A stretch of 64,000 nucleotides of DNA. It comes from Chitinophaga niabensis. Its GTDB lineage: Bacteria; Bacteroidota; Bacteroidia; Chitinophagales; Chitinophagaceae. Of this stretch, positions 43,068-50,771 are shown one piece after another. The stretch's first letter is position 1. Each line of letters opens with the position of its first letter. The DNA is taken from the NCBI GenBank assembly GCA_017849435.1, contig JAFIGY010000009.1, forward strand, positions 372,001-436,000, written 5' to 3'. The notes under the pieces are model-generated. The model had not been told where the DNA came from, made no database searches, and saw nothing but the letters and a program-made list of their open reading frames with translations. Both the position numbers and the translations under genes were made by a program.

Positions 43068-44405
43068 TTACGCCTGGAATAACAGCCGTTGCCCGTTCTG
43101 CGTTTCGTTGAACGTTCCGTTTTCGTATGCCAGGTGTCCGTTCACGAAAGTATGTGTGATGGCGGCAGGGAAGGTGTGGCCTTCAAACGGGCTCCAGCCG
43201 CAGTGATAGTAAATGTTCTGTTTGTTGACGGTGATCTGTTGTTGCAGGTCCACGATCATGCAGTCTGCAAAATATCCTTCCCGCAGGTATCCTCTTTCCC
43301 GGATGCGGAAACAATCCGCCGGTGCATGGCTCATCTTCTGCACGAGTTTTTCGAGGGAGAAGCGGCCGGCTTTCACCTGTTCGAGCATCATGAGCAGACT
43401 GTGCTGCACGAGCGGCACGCCTGACGGTGCCTGCAGGTAAGGTTGTTGTTTTTCCTCCAGGGTATGGGGAGCGTGGTCTGTGGCGATGATATCCAGGCGA
43501 TCGTCGAGGAGGCCCTGCCAGAGGGCTTCCCGGTTATGCGGGGCCTTGATGGCGGGATTGCATTTGATAAGATTGCCGTATTTCGTATAGTCGTCAGCGG
43601 TAAACCAAAGATGGTGTACACAAACTTCCGCGGTGATGCGTTTTTCTTTCAGGGGCAGCAGGTTGCCGAAAAGCTGTAATTCCTTTTCCGTGGAAATATG
43701 CAGGATATGCAGGCGGGAATTGTGCTTCTTGGCAAACTGCACGGCCACGAGGGAAGACTCAAAGCAGGCTTCTTCGTTGCGGATCAGCGGATGATCGGCG
43801 GCGGAGAGGGCATCACCTTTTTCCTGTTTGTATTTTTCCATATTGGCGCGGATGATCTTTTCATCTTCGCAATGTGTGGCGATCAGCAGTTCGGTTTCGG
43901 AGAAGATTTTTTCGAGGGTAAGATAATTATCCACCAGCATATTCCCGGTGGAGGAGCCCATGAATATCTTCACGCCGCAGACCCGGTCTTTTTTGGCATT
44001 GGTTTTCAGCACTTCTTCTGCGTTGTCGTTGGCTACGCCCATAAAAAAGGAGTAGTTGGCGAGGGAGCCCTGCGCAGCAATATCGTATTTGGCTTCCAGC
44101 CGTTCCTGTGTCACTGCTTCGGGCTTAGTGTTGGGCATCTCCATGAAACTGGTGGTGCCTCCGGCAACGGCGGCGCGGGCTTCGGAGCGGATGGTGGCTT
44201 TGTGGGTGAGGCCGGGTTCACGGAAATGCACCTGATCGTCAATCACGCCGGGGAGCAGAAATTTCCCTTCCCCATTGATCTCTTTCCCTTCTGCACTGAT
44301 CTGTGGCGCTATCTTTTCGATCCTGCCCTGGCGGATCAGCACGTCCTGTACGGTAGTAATGCCTTCGTTTACAACGGATATATTTTTGATGAGGATATTT
44401 TGCAT
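43068..44405 (-). CDS. pyrC: Dihydroorotase
   Basis: This zinc enzyme cyclises carbamoyl aspartate to dihydroorotate in pyrimidine synthesis. The 445-residue protein belongs to the long, PyrC/allantoinase-like type: metal ligands DQVHFREPGLTHK, carboxylated Lys in VCGVKIFMGSSTGN, ATHCED, LHILHIST and catalytic ATDHAPHTLEEK. The ligand set is complete, which argues against an inactive paralogue. An allantoinase cannot be excluded by motifs alone, but DHOase is the usual call in this group. A -7 box ends 4 nt before the ATG. Confidence 0.92.
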   Translation of the reverse strand: MQNILIKNISVVNEGITTVQDVLIRQGRIEKIAPQISAEGKEINGEGKFLLPGVIDDQVHFREPGLTHKATIRSEARAAVAGGTTSFMEMPNTKPEAVTQERLEAKYDIAAQGSLANYSFFMGVANDNAEEVLKTNAKKDRVCGVKIFMGSSTGNMLVDNYLTLEKIFSETELLIATHCEDEKIIRANMEKYKQEKGDALSAADHPLIRNEEACFESSLVAVQFAKKHNSRLHILHISTEKELQLFGNLLPLKEKRITAEVCVHHLWFTADDYTKYGNLIKCNPAIKAPHNREALWQGLLDDRLDIIATDHAPHTLEEKQQPYLQAPSGVPLVQHSLLMMLEQVKAGRFSLEKLVQKMSHAPADCFRIRERGYLREGYFADCMIVDLQQQITVNKQNIYYHCGWSPFEGHTFPAAITHTFVNGHLAYENGTFNETQNGQRLLFQA

Positions 44406-44409
44406 GTCG

Positions 44410-44417
44410 CAAAGGTA
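44410..44417 (-). promoter_or_regulatory. -7 box (TACCTTTG) of pyrC
   Basis: It ends 4 nt before the pyrC ATG, directly after the porT stop codon region. Confidence 0.55.
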
Positions 44418-44423
44418 ACAAAC

Positions 44424-45128
44424 TTACCCTTGCAGATGGATGGAAAACACGAACATACGTGCGTTGAGCTGGTCGATCACGTTGGAATAACGCAGGTTCG
44501 GATCTTTTACATGCACATTATTCACGCCGTTGCTGATCTTGAATTCGGGCGTGAAGATGAAGCTGGGGAAGTAAAATTCAAAACCTGCACCGAGCTCAAA
44601 CCCGTAGCTGGTTTTCCCGATCTTCACAAGATCTTCCGCGCGGCGGGCGGCTTTGTTAGAGGCAAGGTCATGATCCAGCTTCATTCCCGCAATCGTATAT
44701 ACGCGCATGTTACCGATACGGTCTGATTTGAATTTCAGCTGGAAGGGAAAGCTGACCATGATGGATTCTATTTTCTTTTCCGTATCCCGCGGCGGGTAAT
44801 TTTCCCGGAAATAGAGGTTCTTGTTGGCGAACAACAGCTGTGGATTGAACCGGAAGTCGAAGCGGTTGCTAATGCGGACATTGGCAAGCAGACCGAGATT
44901 GAAACCGACGGTTTTCAGAGGTTCCGCCACGAGGATGGAATCCTGGTGCAGGAAAATATCAGAATGGGTCAACCGCATGTACGATTGATTGGCGGCGAGG
45001 GTGATACCGAAGTAATAGGGTTTCCGGTCATGCTCCTCCATGTTAAGATTGATATGTTGTGCGCCTGCTGATAAACTCAACAGGAGCAGAAAGGCTCCCG
45101 TCAGCGGGTAGCGCAGTAAATGGAACAT
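44424..45128 (-). CDS. porT: PorT-family outer-membrane protein (type IX secretion)
   Basis: PorT is needed for the type IX secretion system, which exports proteins with sorting tails such as the DUF1501 protein in this window. From the ATG at 45128 (MFHLLRYPLTGAFLLLLSL) the protein has 234 residues and a signal peptide ending SAGAQ. An eight-strand-like outer-membrane beta barrel follows: PYYFGITLAANQSYMRLTHS, FNLGLLANVRISNRFDFRFN, YTIAGMKLDHDLASN, YGFELGAGFEFYFPSFIFTP, and the terminal MFVFSIHLQG. The start overlaps ubiE by 28 bp; an upstream start at 45152 would overlap more. The ubiE-porT order is typical of Bacteroidota. Confidence 0.85.
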   Translation of the reverse strand: MFHLLRYPLTGAFLLLLSLSAGAQHINLNMEEHDRKPYYFGITLAANQSYMRLTHSDIFLHQDSILVAEPLKTVGFNLGLLANVRISNRFDFRFNPQLLFANKNLYFRENYPPRDTEKKIESIMVSFPFQLKFKSDRIGNMRVYTIAGMKLDHDLASNKAARRAEDLVKIGKTSYGFELGAGFEFYFPSFIFTPEFKISNGVNNVHVKDPNLRYSNVIDQLNARMFVFSIHLQG

Positions 45129-45844
45129 ATACCGAAAGTAAGCGTTTTGCATGTAACAGCCTGGAAGCCAACTTTATGTAAAATATCGCACATGGCCTGG
45201 CTCTGGGGGAATGCTTTTACGGAATTCGGCAGATAACAGTATGCTGCTTTATTGCGTGCGATCCATTTCCCAATCCAGGGCGTAATGTAGCGAAAATAAA
45301 AATTATATAACTGTTTGACGGGCGTCTTCGTGGGATTGGAGAACTCCAGAATCACCGCTTTGCCGCCCGGTTTCAGCACCCTGCACATTTCCGACAACCC
45401 TTTTTCCAGGTTCTCGAAGTTCCTGACCCCGAAAGCCGCCGTTATGGCATCAAACGTTGCATCCGGGAAACTTATTGTTTCGCTGTCGCCCTGCTGAAGG
45501 GTAATTTTATCGCTTAAACCGGCTTTGGCCACCTTTTCCCGGCCAATGGCCAGCATGCCTTCGGAGATATCGATGCCGGTCACTTTTTCGGGATGAAGCC
45601 TGCGCTGGGCCATGATGGCAAGGTCCCCTGTACCCGTGGCCACATCCAATATGGTAGCGGGTTTCAGTGGCTTTAGCAAATTGAGCGCCTTCTTCCGCCA
45701 TGTCACATCAATACCCATACTCATGAAGTGGTTGAGGAAATCATATCGACTCGCAATATCATCGAACATATGGGCGATCTGCTCCTTCTTGCTTAATTTT
45801 GACCCTTCAAAAGGCACCACTTTCTGTACGTCTTTGCTTGCCAT
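45101..45844 (-). CDS. ubiE: Demethylmenaquinone methyltransferase (UbiE/MenG)
   Basis: The SAM-dependent enzyme adds the last methyl group to the menaquinone ring. The 247-residue protein shows the family order: FDDIASRYDFLNHFMSMGID, WRKKALNLL, motif I ILDVATGTGDLAIMA, TGIDISEGMLAIGREK, PDATFDAITAAFGVRNFENL, RVLKPGGKAVILEFSNPTKT and YCYLPNSVKAFPQSQAM. The organism is expected to respire with menaquinone, so the MenG function is the natural one. PorT overlaps its 3' end. A promoter with TTG, 21-bp spacer and TAACTTTG lies 7 nt before the ATG; engB is divergent. Confidence 0.95.
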   Translation of the reverse strand: MASKDVQKVVPFEGSKLSKKEQIAHMFDDIASRYDFLNHFMSMGIDVTWRKKALNLLKPLKPATILDVATGTGDLAIMAQRRLHPEKVTGIDISEGMLAIGREKVAKAGLSDKITLQQGDSETISFPDATFDAITAAFGVRNFENLEKGLSEMCRVLKPGGKAVILEFSNPTKTPVKQLYNFYFRYITPWIGKWIARNKAAYCYLPNSVKAFPQSQAMCDILHKVGFQAVTCKTLTFGICSIYCATR

Positions 45845-45851
45845 AGTGCCG

Positions 45852-45883
45852 CAAAGTTAATAGAATTAGTTGAGGGGCCGCAA
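45852..45883 (-). promoter_or_regulatory. Promoter of ubiE/menG
   Basis: On the minus strand TTG (45883-45881) and TAACTTTG (45859-45852) are 21 bp apart; the box ends 7 nt before the ATG at 45844. Confidence 0.6.
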
Positions 45884-45893
45884 ATGGAAAATT

Positions 45894-46502
45894 ATGGTGA
45901 TCAAATCTGCTGAATACCTGATCAGTAATGTGGACTGGCAAAAATGCCCTAACCCCGACAAGCCTGAGTATGCCTTCATCGGCCGCTCGAACGTCGGCAA
46001 ATCCAGCCTGATCAATATGCTTACGAATCACGACAAGCTCGCGAAAACCTCCGGAACTCCCGGCAAAACACAACTGATCAACCATTTTCTCATCAACGGG
46101 GAATGGTATATCGTGGATTTGCCGGGTTATGGCTTTGCGAAGGTCTCCCAAAGCCAGCGCCGCGGATGGGAGCAGATGATCGAGAACTATTTGCGGAAAC
46201 GCTCCAACCTCGTGAATGTTTTCGTACTGATCGACAGCAGGCTTACGCCCCAGAAGATCGACATCGATTTTATCAATCAGCTGGGAGAATGGCATATCCC
46301 CTTCCAGATTGTATTTACGAAAGCAGACAAGAACACGCAGCTGGAAACGAGCCGGAATGTGAAGGCTTTCCTGAACAAACTGCGGGAAACCTGGGAATTC
46401 CTGCCGGCCAATTACGTGACCTCGACAGTGAAAAAAACAGGCAGAGATAAGATACTGGAGTTTATAGATGAGATGAACGGGCGGTTTCAGCGGATAGCAT
46501 GA
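45894..46502 (+). CDS. engB: Ribosome biogenesis GTPase EngB/YsxC
   Basis: This essential small GTPase assists 50S subunit assembly. The ATG at 45894 (MVIKSAEYLISNVDWQKCPN) gives 202 residues; an in-frame upstream start at 45870 would overlap the divergent ubiE promoter. G motifs are complete: G1 FIGRSNVGKSSLINML (about 30-45), G2 around TSGTPGKTQLINHF, G3 VDLPGYGFAKVS, G4 FTKADK, G5 near VTSTVKKTG. The family's DLPGYG is intact. A terminator follows, shared with the convergent YkuK-like gene. Confidence 0.96.
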   Translation: MVIKSAEYLISNVDWQKCPNPDKPEYAFIGRSNVGKSSLINMLTNHDKLAKTSGTPGKTQLINHFLINGEWYIVDLPGYGFAKVSQSQRRGWEQMIENYLRKRSNLVNVFVLIDSRLTPQKIDIDFINQLGEWHIPFQIVFTKADKNTQLETSRNVKAFLNKLRETWEFLPANYVTSTVKKTGRDKILEFIDEMNGRFQRIA

Positions 46503-46550
46503 GGGAAAGGCTTCAACGGAAGGAGATCTATTGGGGGAAAAATCCCCTTT

Positions 46551-46572
46551 AACGGGCGGGGAGCCCGTTTTT
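46551..46572. terminator. Intrinsic terminator between engB and the YkuK-like gene
   Basis: A 7-bp stem (AACGGGC and complement) with a 5-nt loop is followed by T-runs on the plus strand. Confidence 0.7.
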
Positions 46573-46594
46573 ACCTTTTATGCGGATGGCTTCC

Positions 46595-47068
46595 CTAGTT
46601 CACGATCTTGTTCGCGCAACTACTGCTGGCAAAGGCTTCCGGCTTGGCTTTGAAGGCAAAGCCCATACCGAGGATATAGCCCATGGCTTCCCGTAAGGCG
46701 AGGTTGCTTTTGAACTGGGGATTGGTATTGATGTCCGCATGCACTTCCATATCCACGTCATACTCCGTGAACAGGTCACACAGTTCGTATGCGATCTCAA
46801 TACTTTTCGCCACTTCCACCAGCATCCTTTCCTTGATGGAATAAACGTCCCGCGTTTTTTCGTTGTGGATGAACATGAATCCACCGTGTCCTTCGCGGAG
46901 GAACACAATAACGGTGGCAAACTCCGTTTCAAGCCCTTTCACCTGGGAATCGGTGCCTATGCAAACCTTTAAACGGTAGCCAACGCCGGTCTCCCGGACA
47001 ATGGCCTGCCGCACCTCCTCCTTGATGGGCAAATGAATGAGATCGCCATTGAATCTTCTCCATTTCAT
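46595..47068 (-). CDS. YkuK-family (DUF458) ribonuclease H-like protein
   Basis: The 157-residue protein matches the YkuK family, whose fold resembles RNase H: VCIGTDSQVKGLETEFATVI (first acidic strand), KERMLVEVAKSIEIAYELCD, and VEVHADINTNPQFKSNLALR with the conserved HADIN, then GYILGMGFAFKAKPEAFASS. Asp46 in GTDSQ and the Asp of HADIN look like the acidic residues of an RNase H centre. No activity has been firmly assigned to the family. The gene stands alone between the engB terminator and an empty stretch. Confidence 0.85.
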   Translation of the reverse strand: MKWRRFNGDLIHLPIKEEVRQAIVRETGVGYRLKVCIGTDSQVKGLETEFATVIVFLREGHGGFMFIHNEKTRDVYSIKERMLVEVAKSIEIAYELCDLFTEYDVDMEVHADINTNPQFKSNLALREAMGYILGMGFAFKAKPEAFASSSCANKIVN

Positions 47069-47246
47069 GGGTTCTGATTTTAAGAAATGAATACTAACGG
47101 TAACGGATATATGAATTATGCCTGTCTGTCGGGTCTTTGGCCGTTGGGGTTAACAGGATGTATGAAGTATGAACCGAATATACGAAAAATTACGGCTGTT
47201 GTCGTTAGGGGTGGGTTAAGTTTCGGGGTTGGGGAAAACGCGTGGA

Positions 47247-47615
47247 TTAAAACTGGCCCGTGCTGAGCAATACCAGCGTGCAGGCCTCTTTGGCTTCGAT
47301 GCCGTTCTCCGTGGCCAGTTGGGCCAGTTCCATATTTTCGGTACCCGGATTGAAAATGATCCGTTTCGGATGCAGGCTGAGGATGTAATCATAGTATTCA
47401 GGCTGCAGCGTAGGGTTGAGATATAACGATACCGTATCAACGTTTTCTGTATCCGGATGTTCGGTAATGATGGGCGTATCCGCCACCATACCCATTCTCT
47501 TGCCGATTGCGACTACAGGATGACCGTTTGCGCGCAGGCGGGTCACGGCCAGGAAGCTGTATCGTTCCGGATGGTCGGAAGCGCCGATAACAACTGTAAG
47601 TTTGGGCGTATTCAT
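47247..47615 (-). CDS. CoA-binding domain protein
   Basis: This 122-residue protein is a single Rossmann-like CoA-binding domain of the YccU kind: TVVIGASDHPERYSFLAVTR at the N-terminus with the nucleotide loop, HPVVAIGKRMGMVADTPI, TVSLYLNPTLQPEYYDYI and IIFNPGTENMELAQLATENG. Full-length succinyl-CoA or acetyl-CoA ligases have this domain plus others; this stand-alone form is common and of unknown function, perhaps binding or sensing a CoA ester. It is flanked by unrelated genes and short gaps on both sides. Confidence 0.85.
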   Translation of the reverse strand: MNTPKLTVVIGASDHPERYSFLAVTRLRANGHPVVAIGKRMGMVADTPIITEHPDTENVDTVSLYLNPTLQPEYYDYILSLHPKRIIFNPGTENMELAQLATENGIEAKEACTLVLLSTGQF

Positions 47616-47752
47616 GTTGTAAAAGTAAGGAATTTCAGGATGAGGGGTCGGGGATGAAATGCCGGCTGTTGCCGATATTGGGAATTTCAGGACAAGCGGC
47701 TTGCGAAAACCTTCTCCTTGCCATATTTTAGCATCCTCTCAATACCGCTGCC

Positions 47753-48700
47753 ATGAAAAAAACAGGATTGCTTCTTTTACTGCTGCTCCCCGCTTTACTG
47801 AAAGCCGCTCCCGGGCGGGATACGCTGCCGATGATACTGGCGGACCCCACCATATTCGCGGATAAAGGGCAGTATTATGTTTATGGAACGGATGGAGTGA
47901 ATGCGGGCCTGGGGTTCAGGGTGTACACATCTACTGATCTTGTACACTGGACCGGTGGCGGATTTGCGCTGAAGAAAGGAGAATCCTTCGGGAACAAAGG
48001 ATTTTGGGCGCCGCAGGTGTTTACGTACCGGCAGAAATATTATATGGCGTATACCGCCAACGAATCCATCGCTATTGCCGTGAGCGACCATCCTGCCGGG
48101 CCTTTCAGGCAAACGGTGATGCGGGCGCTCAGCGGGCAGACGAAGCAGATCGATCCCTTCGTGTTGTTTGACAAGGGGAAGATTTATCTCTACCATGTTC
48201 GTTTGGATAGCGGGAATAGGGTTTTTGTCGCGCAATTGAAAAATGATCTTTCCGATATCATCCCCGGTACCCTGCAGGAATGCATTGGCAGAGGTACCGG
48301 CTGGGAGAATACGGGCAATGTGCCATGGTCTGTAACGGAAGGCCCGACAGTGGTAAAGCGGAACGGGAAATACTACCTCTTCTATTCCTGCAATGATTTC
48401 AGAAGCAGGGATTATGCAGTGGGGATTGCCACGGGTAACAGTCCGACCGGCCCTTGGGAACGCGCGGAGAACAATCCTTTCATCAGCCGGAAGAATACCG
48501 GCGAGAACGGGTCCGGACATGGAGATGTATTACACACGGCAGACGGCAAATGGTATTACGTTTTTCATACGCATCACAGCGCGCAGCAGGTAGGGCCACG
48601 CAGAACGGTGATCATGCAACTGGACTGGAGCAACCTGCTGCCGGTAGCGCTGCCTGCCACTTTCCGCAAACTGTACATCTATCCTGATCAGAACAAATGA
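47753..48700 (+). CDS. Exported GH43-like glycoside hydrolase (five-bladed propeller)
   Basis: The 315-residue protein has a Sec signal (MKKTGLLLLLLLPALLKAAP) and a five-bladed propeller of the GH43 clan: LADPTIFADKGQYYVYGTDG with the catalytic-base Asp, DLVHWTGGGFALKKGES, GFWAPQVFTYRQKYYMAYTA, QIDPFVLFDKGKIYLYHVRL with the transition-state Asp, WSVTEGPTVVKRNGKYYLFY with the proton-donor Glu, and SGHGDVLHTADGKWYYVFHT. These three acidic residues suggest an active enzyme, probably on arabinose- or xylose-containing glycans. No SusC/SusD pair is beside it. Its last 13 bp overlap the convergent TIGR01777 gene. Confidence 0.9.
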   Translation: MKKTGLLLLLLLPALLKAAPGRDTLPMILADPTIFADKGQYYVYGTDGVNAGLGFRVYTSTDLVHWTGGGFALKKGESFGNKGFWAPQVFTYRQKYYMAYTANESIAIAVSDHPAGPFRQTVMRALSGQTKQIDPFVLFDKGKIYLYHVRLDSGNRVFVAQLKNDLSDIIPGTLQECIGRGTGWENTGNVPWSVTEGPTVVKRNGKYYLFYSCNDFRSRDYAVGIATGNSPTGPWERAENNPFISRKNTGENGSGHGDVLHTADGKWYYVFHTHHSAQQVGPRRTVIMQLDWSNLLPVALPATFRKLYIYPDQNK

Positions 48701-49620
48701 TACTGCCTCCCCGGCATGTCGTTAACAATATTCCGCACGGCTTCCCGCAGCACCGGGTAACGGAATGTAAAGCCTGCCTGCGTGATGCGGGTAGGCACTA
48801 CCCATCTGCTCTTCAATAATAATTCTGCTTCCGTTCCCAATAAAGCCGCACCGATTCTCAACATCCAGGGGTAAGCACGGAGACCGAAAACCATACCGGT
48901 CTCCTCACGGAGCGTCCGCATGAAAGCCTTGTTGGTGACAGGTTCAGGAGCACTGCAATTGTAGGTGCCGCTGCATTCGGGATGTTCATACAACCACTCC
49001 GTCATCCGCGCCACATCCGTGATATGTATCCAGCTGAAATACTGACGGCCGCTACCTTGTGCACCACCCAAACCGAATTTCACAAGGTTCAGGTAGGGGA
49101 TCATCACGCTGCCCTGCCTGCCCAGTGTAATGGCAATGCGAAGCACCACCTTGCGCGTATGTGGCAAAGCAATATCATGGAAAGCTTCTTCCCAGCGTTT
49201 GCATACCTGCACGGAGAAATCATCTTCGATCTCGCCGCTGAACTCATCCATAGGCCGGTCTTCCGCGTGACGGTAAATGGTGGCGGAAGCAGCATTGATC
49301 CATAAAGCGGGCGGGGTTTTAAGCTGCTTTACAGCTTCACCGAGTACGCGGGTACTATTCACCCGGCTGGAGAAGATAGCGGCCTTATTCGCTTCTGTAT
49401 AGCGGCAATTCACACTTTTACCGGCGAGATTGATGAGCAGATCGGCGCCCTCAAGGCTGGAAACCCATTCCCCGGTAGTGGTGCCGTCCCAGTACACTTC
49501 ATGGGCCATTTTGGGTTGACGGGTGAGAACGATGACCGTGTTATCATCCCCGAAATATTCCATCAGTCCTTTCCCGATAAACCCGCTTCCCCCTGCGATC
49601 ACGATCTTTTTATTTTTCAT
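48688..49620 (-). CDS. TIGR01777-family SDR epimerase-like protein
   Basis: The 310-residue protein is an extended short-chain dehydrogenase of the TIGR01777 type (E. coli YfcH relatives). N-terminal NAD(P) loop VIAGGSGFIGKGLMEYF; LINLAGKSVNCRYTEANKAA; INAASATIYRHAEDRPMDE; VCKRWEEAFHD with a family Trp-Glu; RIAITLGRQGSVMIPYL; YFSWIHITDVARMTEWLYEH; and the C-terminal DUF1731 segment LGTEAELLLKSRWVVPTRIT. The substrate is unknown. A 23-bp site nearly identical to one in front of the GbsR/MarR-type gene lies 15 bp before the start, so the regulator 78 bp upstream probably controls it. It overlaps the GH43 gene by 13 bp at the 3' ends. Confidence 0.92.
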   Translation of the reverse strand: MKNKKIVIAGGSGFIGKGLMEYFGDDNTVIVLTRQPKMAHEVYWDGTTTGEWVSSLEGADLLINLAGKSVNCRYTEANKAAIFSSRVNSTRVLGEAVKQLKTPPALWINAASATIYRHAEDRPMDEFSGEIEDDFSVQVCKRWEEAFHDIALPHTRKVVLRIAITLGRQGSVMIPYLNLVKFGLGGAQGSGRQYFSWIHITDVARMTEWLYEHPECSGTYNCSAPEPVTNKAFMRTLREETGMVFGLRAYPWMLRIGAALLGTEAELLLKSRWVVPTRITQAGFTFRYPVLREAVRNIVNDMPGRQYHLF

Positions 49621-49634
49621 TGCATCATTATTTT

Positions 49635-49657
49635 GAACTTTCAGAAAATATTGAAAT
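49635..49657. promoter_or_regulatory. Putative GbsR/MarR operator, site 1 (TIGR01777 gene)
   Basis: A 23-bp element starting GAACTTTCA and ending ATTGAAAT has the inverted repeat TTTCA-N8-TGAAA (49639-49656). It matches site 2 in front of the regulator at 20 of 23 positions. It lies 15-37 bp upstream of the TIGR01777 ATG. Confidence 0.65.
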
Positions 49658-49698
49658 ATATTGATTTGAAAAAAAATGAAAGTAACGAGTTAAAAGAT

Positions 49699-50205
49699 TT
49701 AACGGATCACTTTCAGCAACGTGCTGTAAAACCAGTTCTCTTCGGATTTGATGAATGCGTTGAGGGCGGAATCCGTTTGCTGTGCGAACTTCTGGATATT
49801 CTGGATGGCTTCTTTGAAAGCTTTTACGTGTTTATCTTTCTGATCGCCTTCAACTTTATTCAGCTGCAGCAATACTTTGAGAATGGGATCGAGCTCCCGT
49901 TTTTTCCTTTCCCTGGCAATGGCGGTGCCTACTTTCCAGATATCTTTCTCGGCTATGAAGAATTCTTTCCGCTCACCGGGGACGAGCACTTTTTCCACGA
50001 TCCCCCAGTTCATGAGCTCGCGCACATTCATATTGGCGTTGCCCCTGGAAATATCCAGTCCTTCCATGATCTCTTCCGCACTCATAGGGTCAGGGGAGAT
50101 GAGGAGCAGGGCGTGGATCTGGGCCATAGTGCGGTTAACACCCCATTGCGCGCCTAACAATCCCCATGCCTGTATGAATTGTGCTTTGGCTTCTGACAAT
50201 TTCAT
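49699..50205 (-). CDS. GbsR/MarR-family transcriptional regulator
   Basis: This 168-residue winged-helix regulator resembles GbsR-type members of the MarR superfamily: QAWGLLGAQWGVNRTMAQIH, ALLLISPDPMSAEEIMEGLD, recognition region ISRGNANMNVRELMNWGIVE, wing VPGERKEFFIAEKDIWK and a long C-terminal dimerisation helix region. Such proteins are repressors, GbsR itself sensing choline. Two near-identical palindromic sites, one before this gene and one before the TIGR01777 gene 78 bp downstream, are the natural targets, so it probably represses itself and its neighbour. The -7 box ends 4 nt before the ATG. Confidence 0.92.
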   Translation of the reverse strand: MKLSEAKAQFIQAWGLLGAQWGVNRTMAQIHALLLISPDPMSAEEIMEGLDISRGNANMNVRELMNWGIVEKVLVPGERKEFFIAEKDIWKVGTAIARERKKRELDPILKVLLQLNKVEGDQKDKHVKAFKEAIQNIQKFAQQTDSALNAFIKSEENWFYSTLLKVIR

Positions 50206-50209
50206 GCCT

Positions 50210-50239
50210 CAAAGCTATATAAAGTTTCCGAACTTTCAA
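50210..50239 (-). promoter_or_regulatory. Promoter of the GbsR/MarR-type gene
   Basis: On the minus strand TTG (50239-50237) and TAGCTTTG (50217-50210) are 19 bp apart. The TTG lies inside operator site 2, so bound regulator would block polymerase. Confidence 0.65.
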
Positions 50240-50252
50240 AACTTATTGAAAT
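50230..50252. promoter_or_regulatory. Putative GbsR/MarR operator, site 2 (autoregulation)
   Basis: The same 23-bp element as site 1, with TTTCA-N8-TGAAA at 50234-50251, covers the -33 region of the regulator's own promoter. Confidence 0.65.
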
Positions 50253-50261
50253 TTAAGTGAC

Positions 50262-50657
50262 TTACTTTCGGGAGCGCAACCCGATGCGGTTGCCTTCTGA
50301 GTCGAGGAATATAGCATGGTAACCGAGGTCGGTATCAGGGGAAACGGGTGTTTTATCGCGTTCAATGCGGCCGCCGGCGGCGGGTATCCTGGCCAGCACT
50401 TCCGTCAGATCATCCCCGCAATCCAGGTAAATAACGCATCCGCGCTGGCTGGGCAGGTAATCGGTTCCTTCCACGATAGCACCACTGGCACCGTTGTTGT
50501 CAAAAGCCAGCAATCCCAGCCGGTTGCCTTCCATCTGCAGTTCGCGGATCGCGATGTTGAGGATGGCGCTGTAAAATTCCCTGGCCCTGTTGAACTGCGA
50601 GACAGGGATCTCAAACCAGCTGATCGCATTTCTCGGCATGTGCATGTTCAATTGCAT
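50262..50657 (-). CDS. VOC-family (glyoxalase-like) protein
   Basis: The 131-residue protein is a single vicinal-oxygen-chelate unit with two beta-alpha-beta-beta-beta modules: ISWFEIPVSQFNRAREFYSA and NIAIRELQ in the first, GCVIYLDCGDDLTEVLARIP, GGRIERDKTPVSPDTDLGYH and AIFLDSEGNRIGLRS in the second. Glu in WFEIPV and the ending IFLDSEGN are usual metal or substrate positions. The family includes glyoxalase I, dioxygenases and resistance proteins; the reaction here is unknown. An alternative ATG lies at 50645. It is 56 bp upstream of the regulator gene on the same strand. Confidence 0.85.
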   Translation of the reverse strand: MQLNMHMPRNAISWFEIPVSQFNRAREFYSAILNIAIRELQMEGNRLGLLAFDNNGASGAIVEGTDYLPSQRGCVIYLDCGDDLTEVLARIPAAGGRIERDKTPVSPDTDLGYHAIFLDSEGNRIGLRSRK

Positions 50658-50713
50658 TTTGGGGGTACGCTATAAATTTAATCAATTTTGCCGTTTTGGG
50701 GAAGGGGTGAAAT

Positions 50714-50753
50714 GCAAAAGAGGTTGTATCGTTTCGGATACAACCTCTTTTGC
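50714..50753 (-). terminator. Intrinsic terminator of pdhC
   Basis: A 17-bp perfect stem (GCAAAAGAGGTTGTATC and complement) with a 6-nt loop lies 18 bp past the pdhC stop. It is the longest perfect stem I noted in the window. Confidence 0.88.
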
Positions 50754-50771
50754 TTATAAAGTAAAGCCGGA

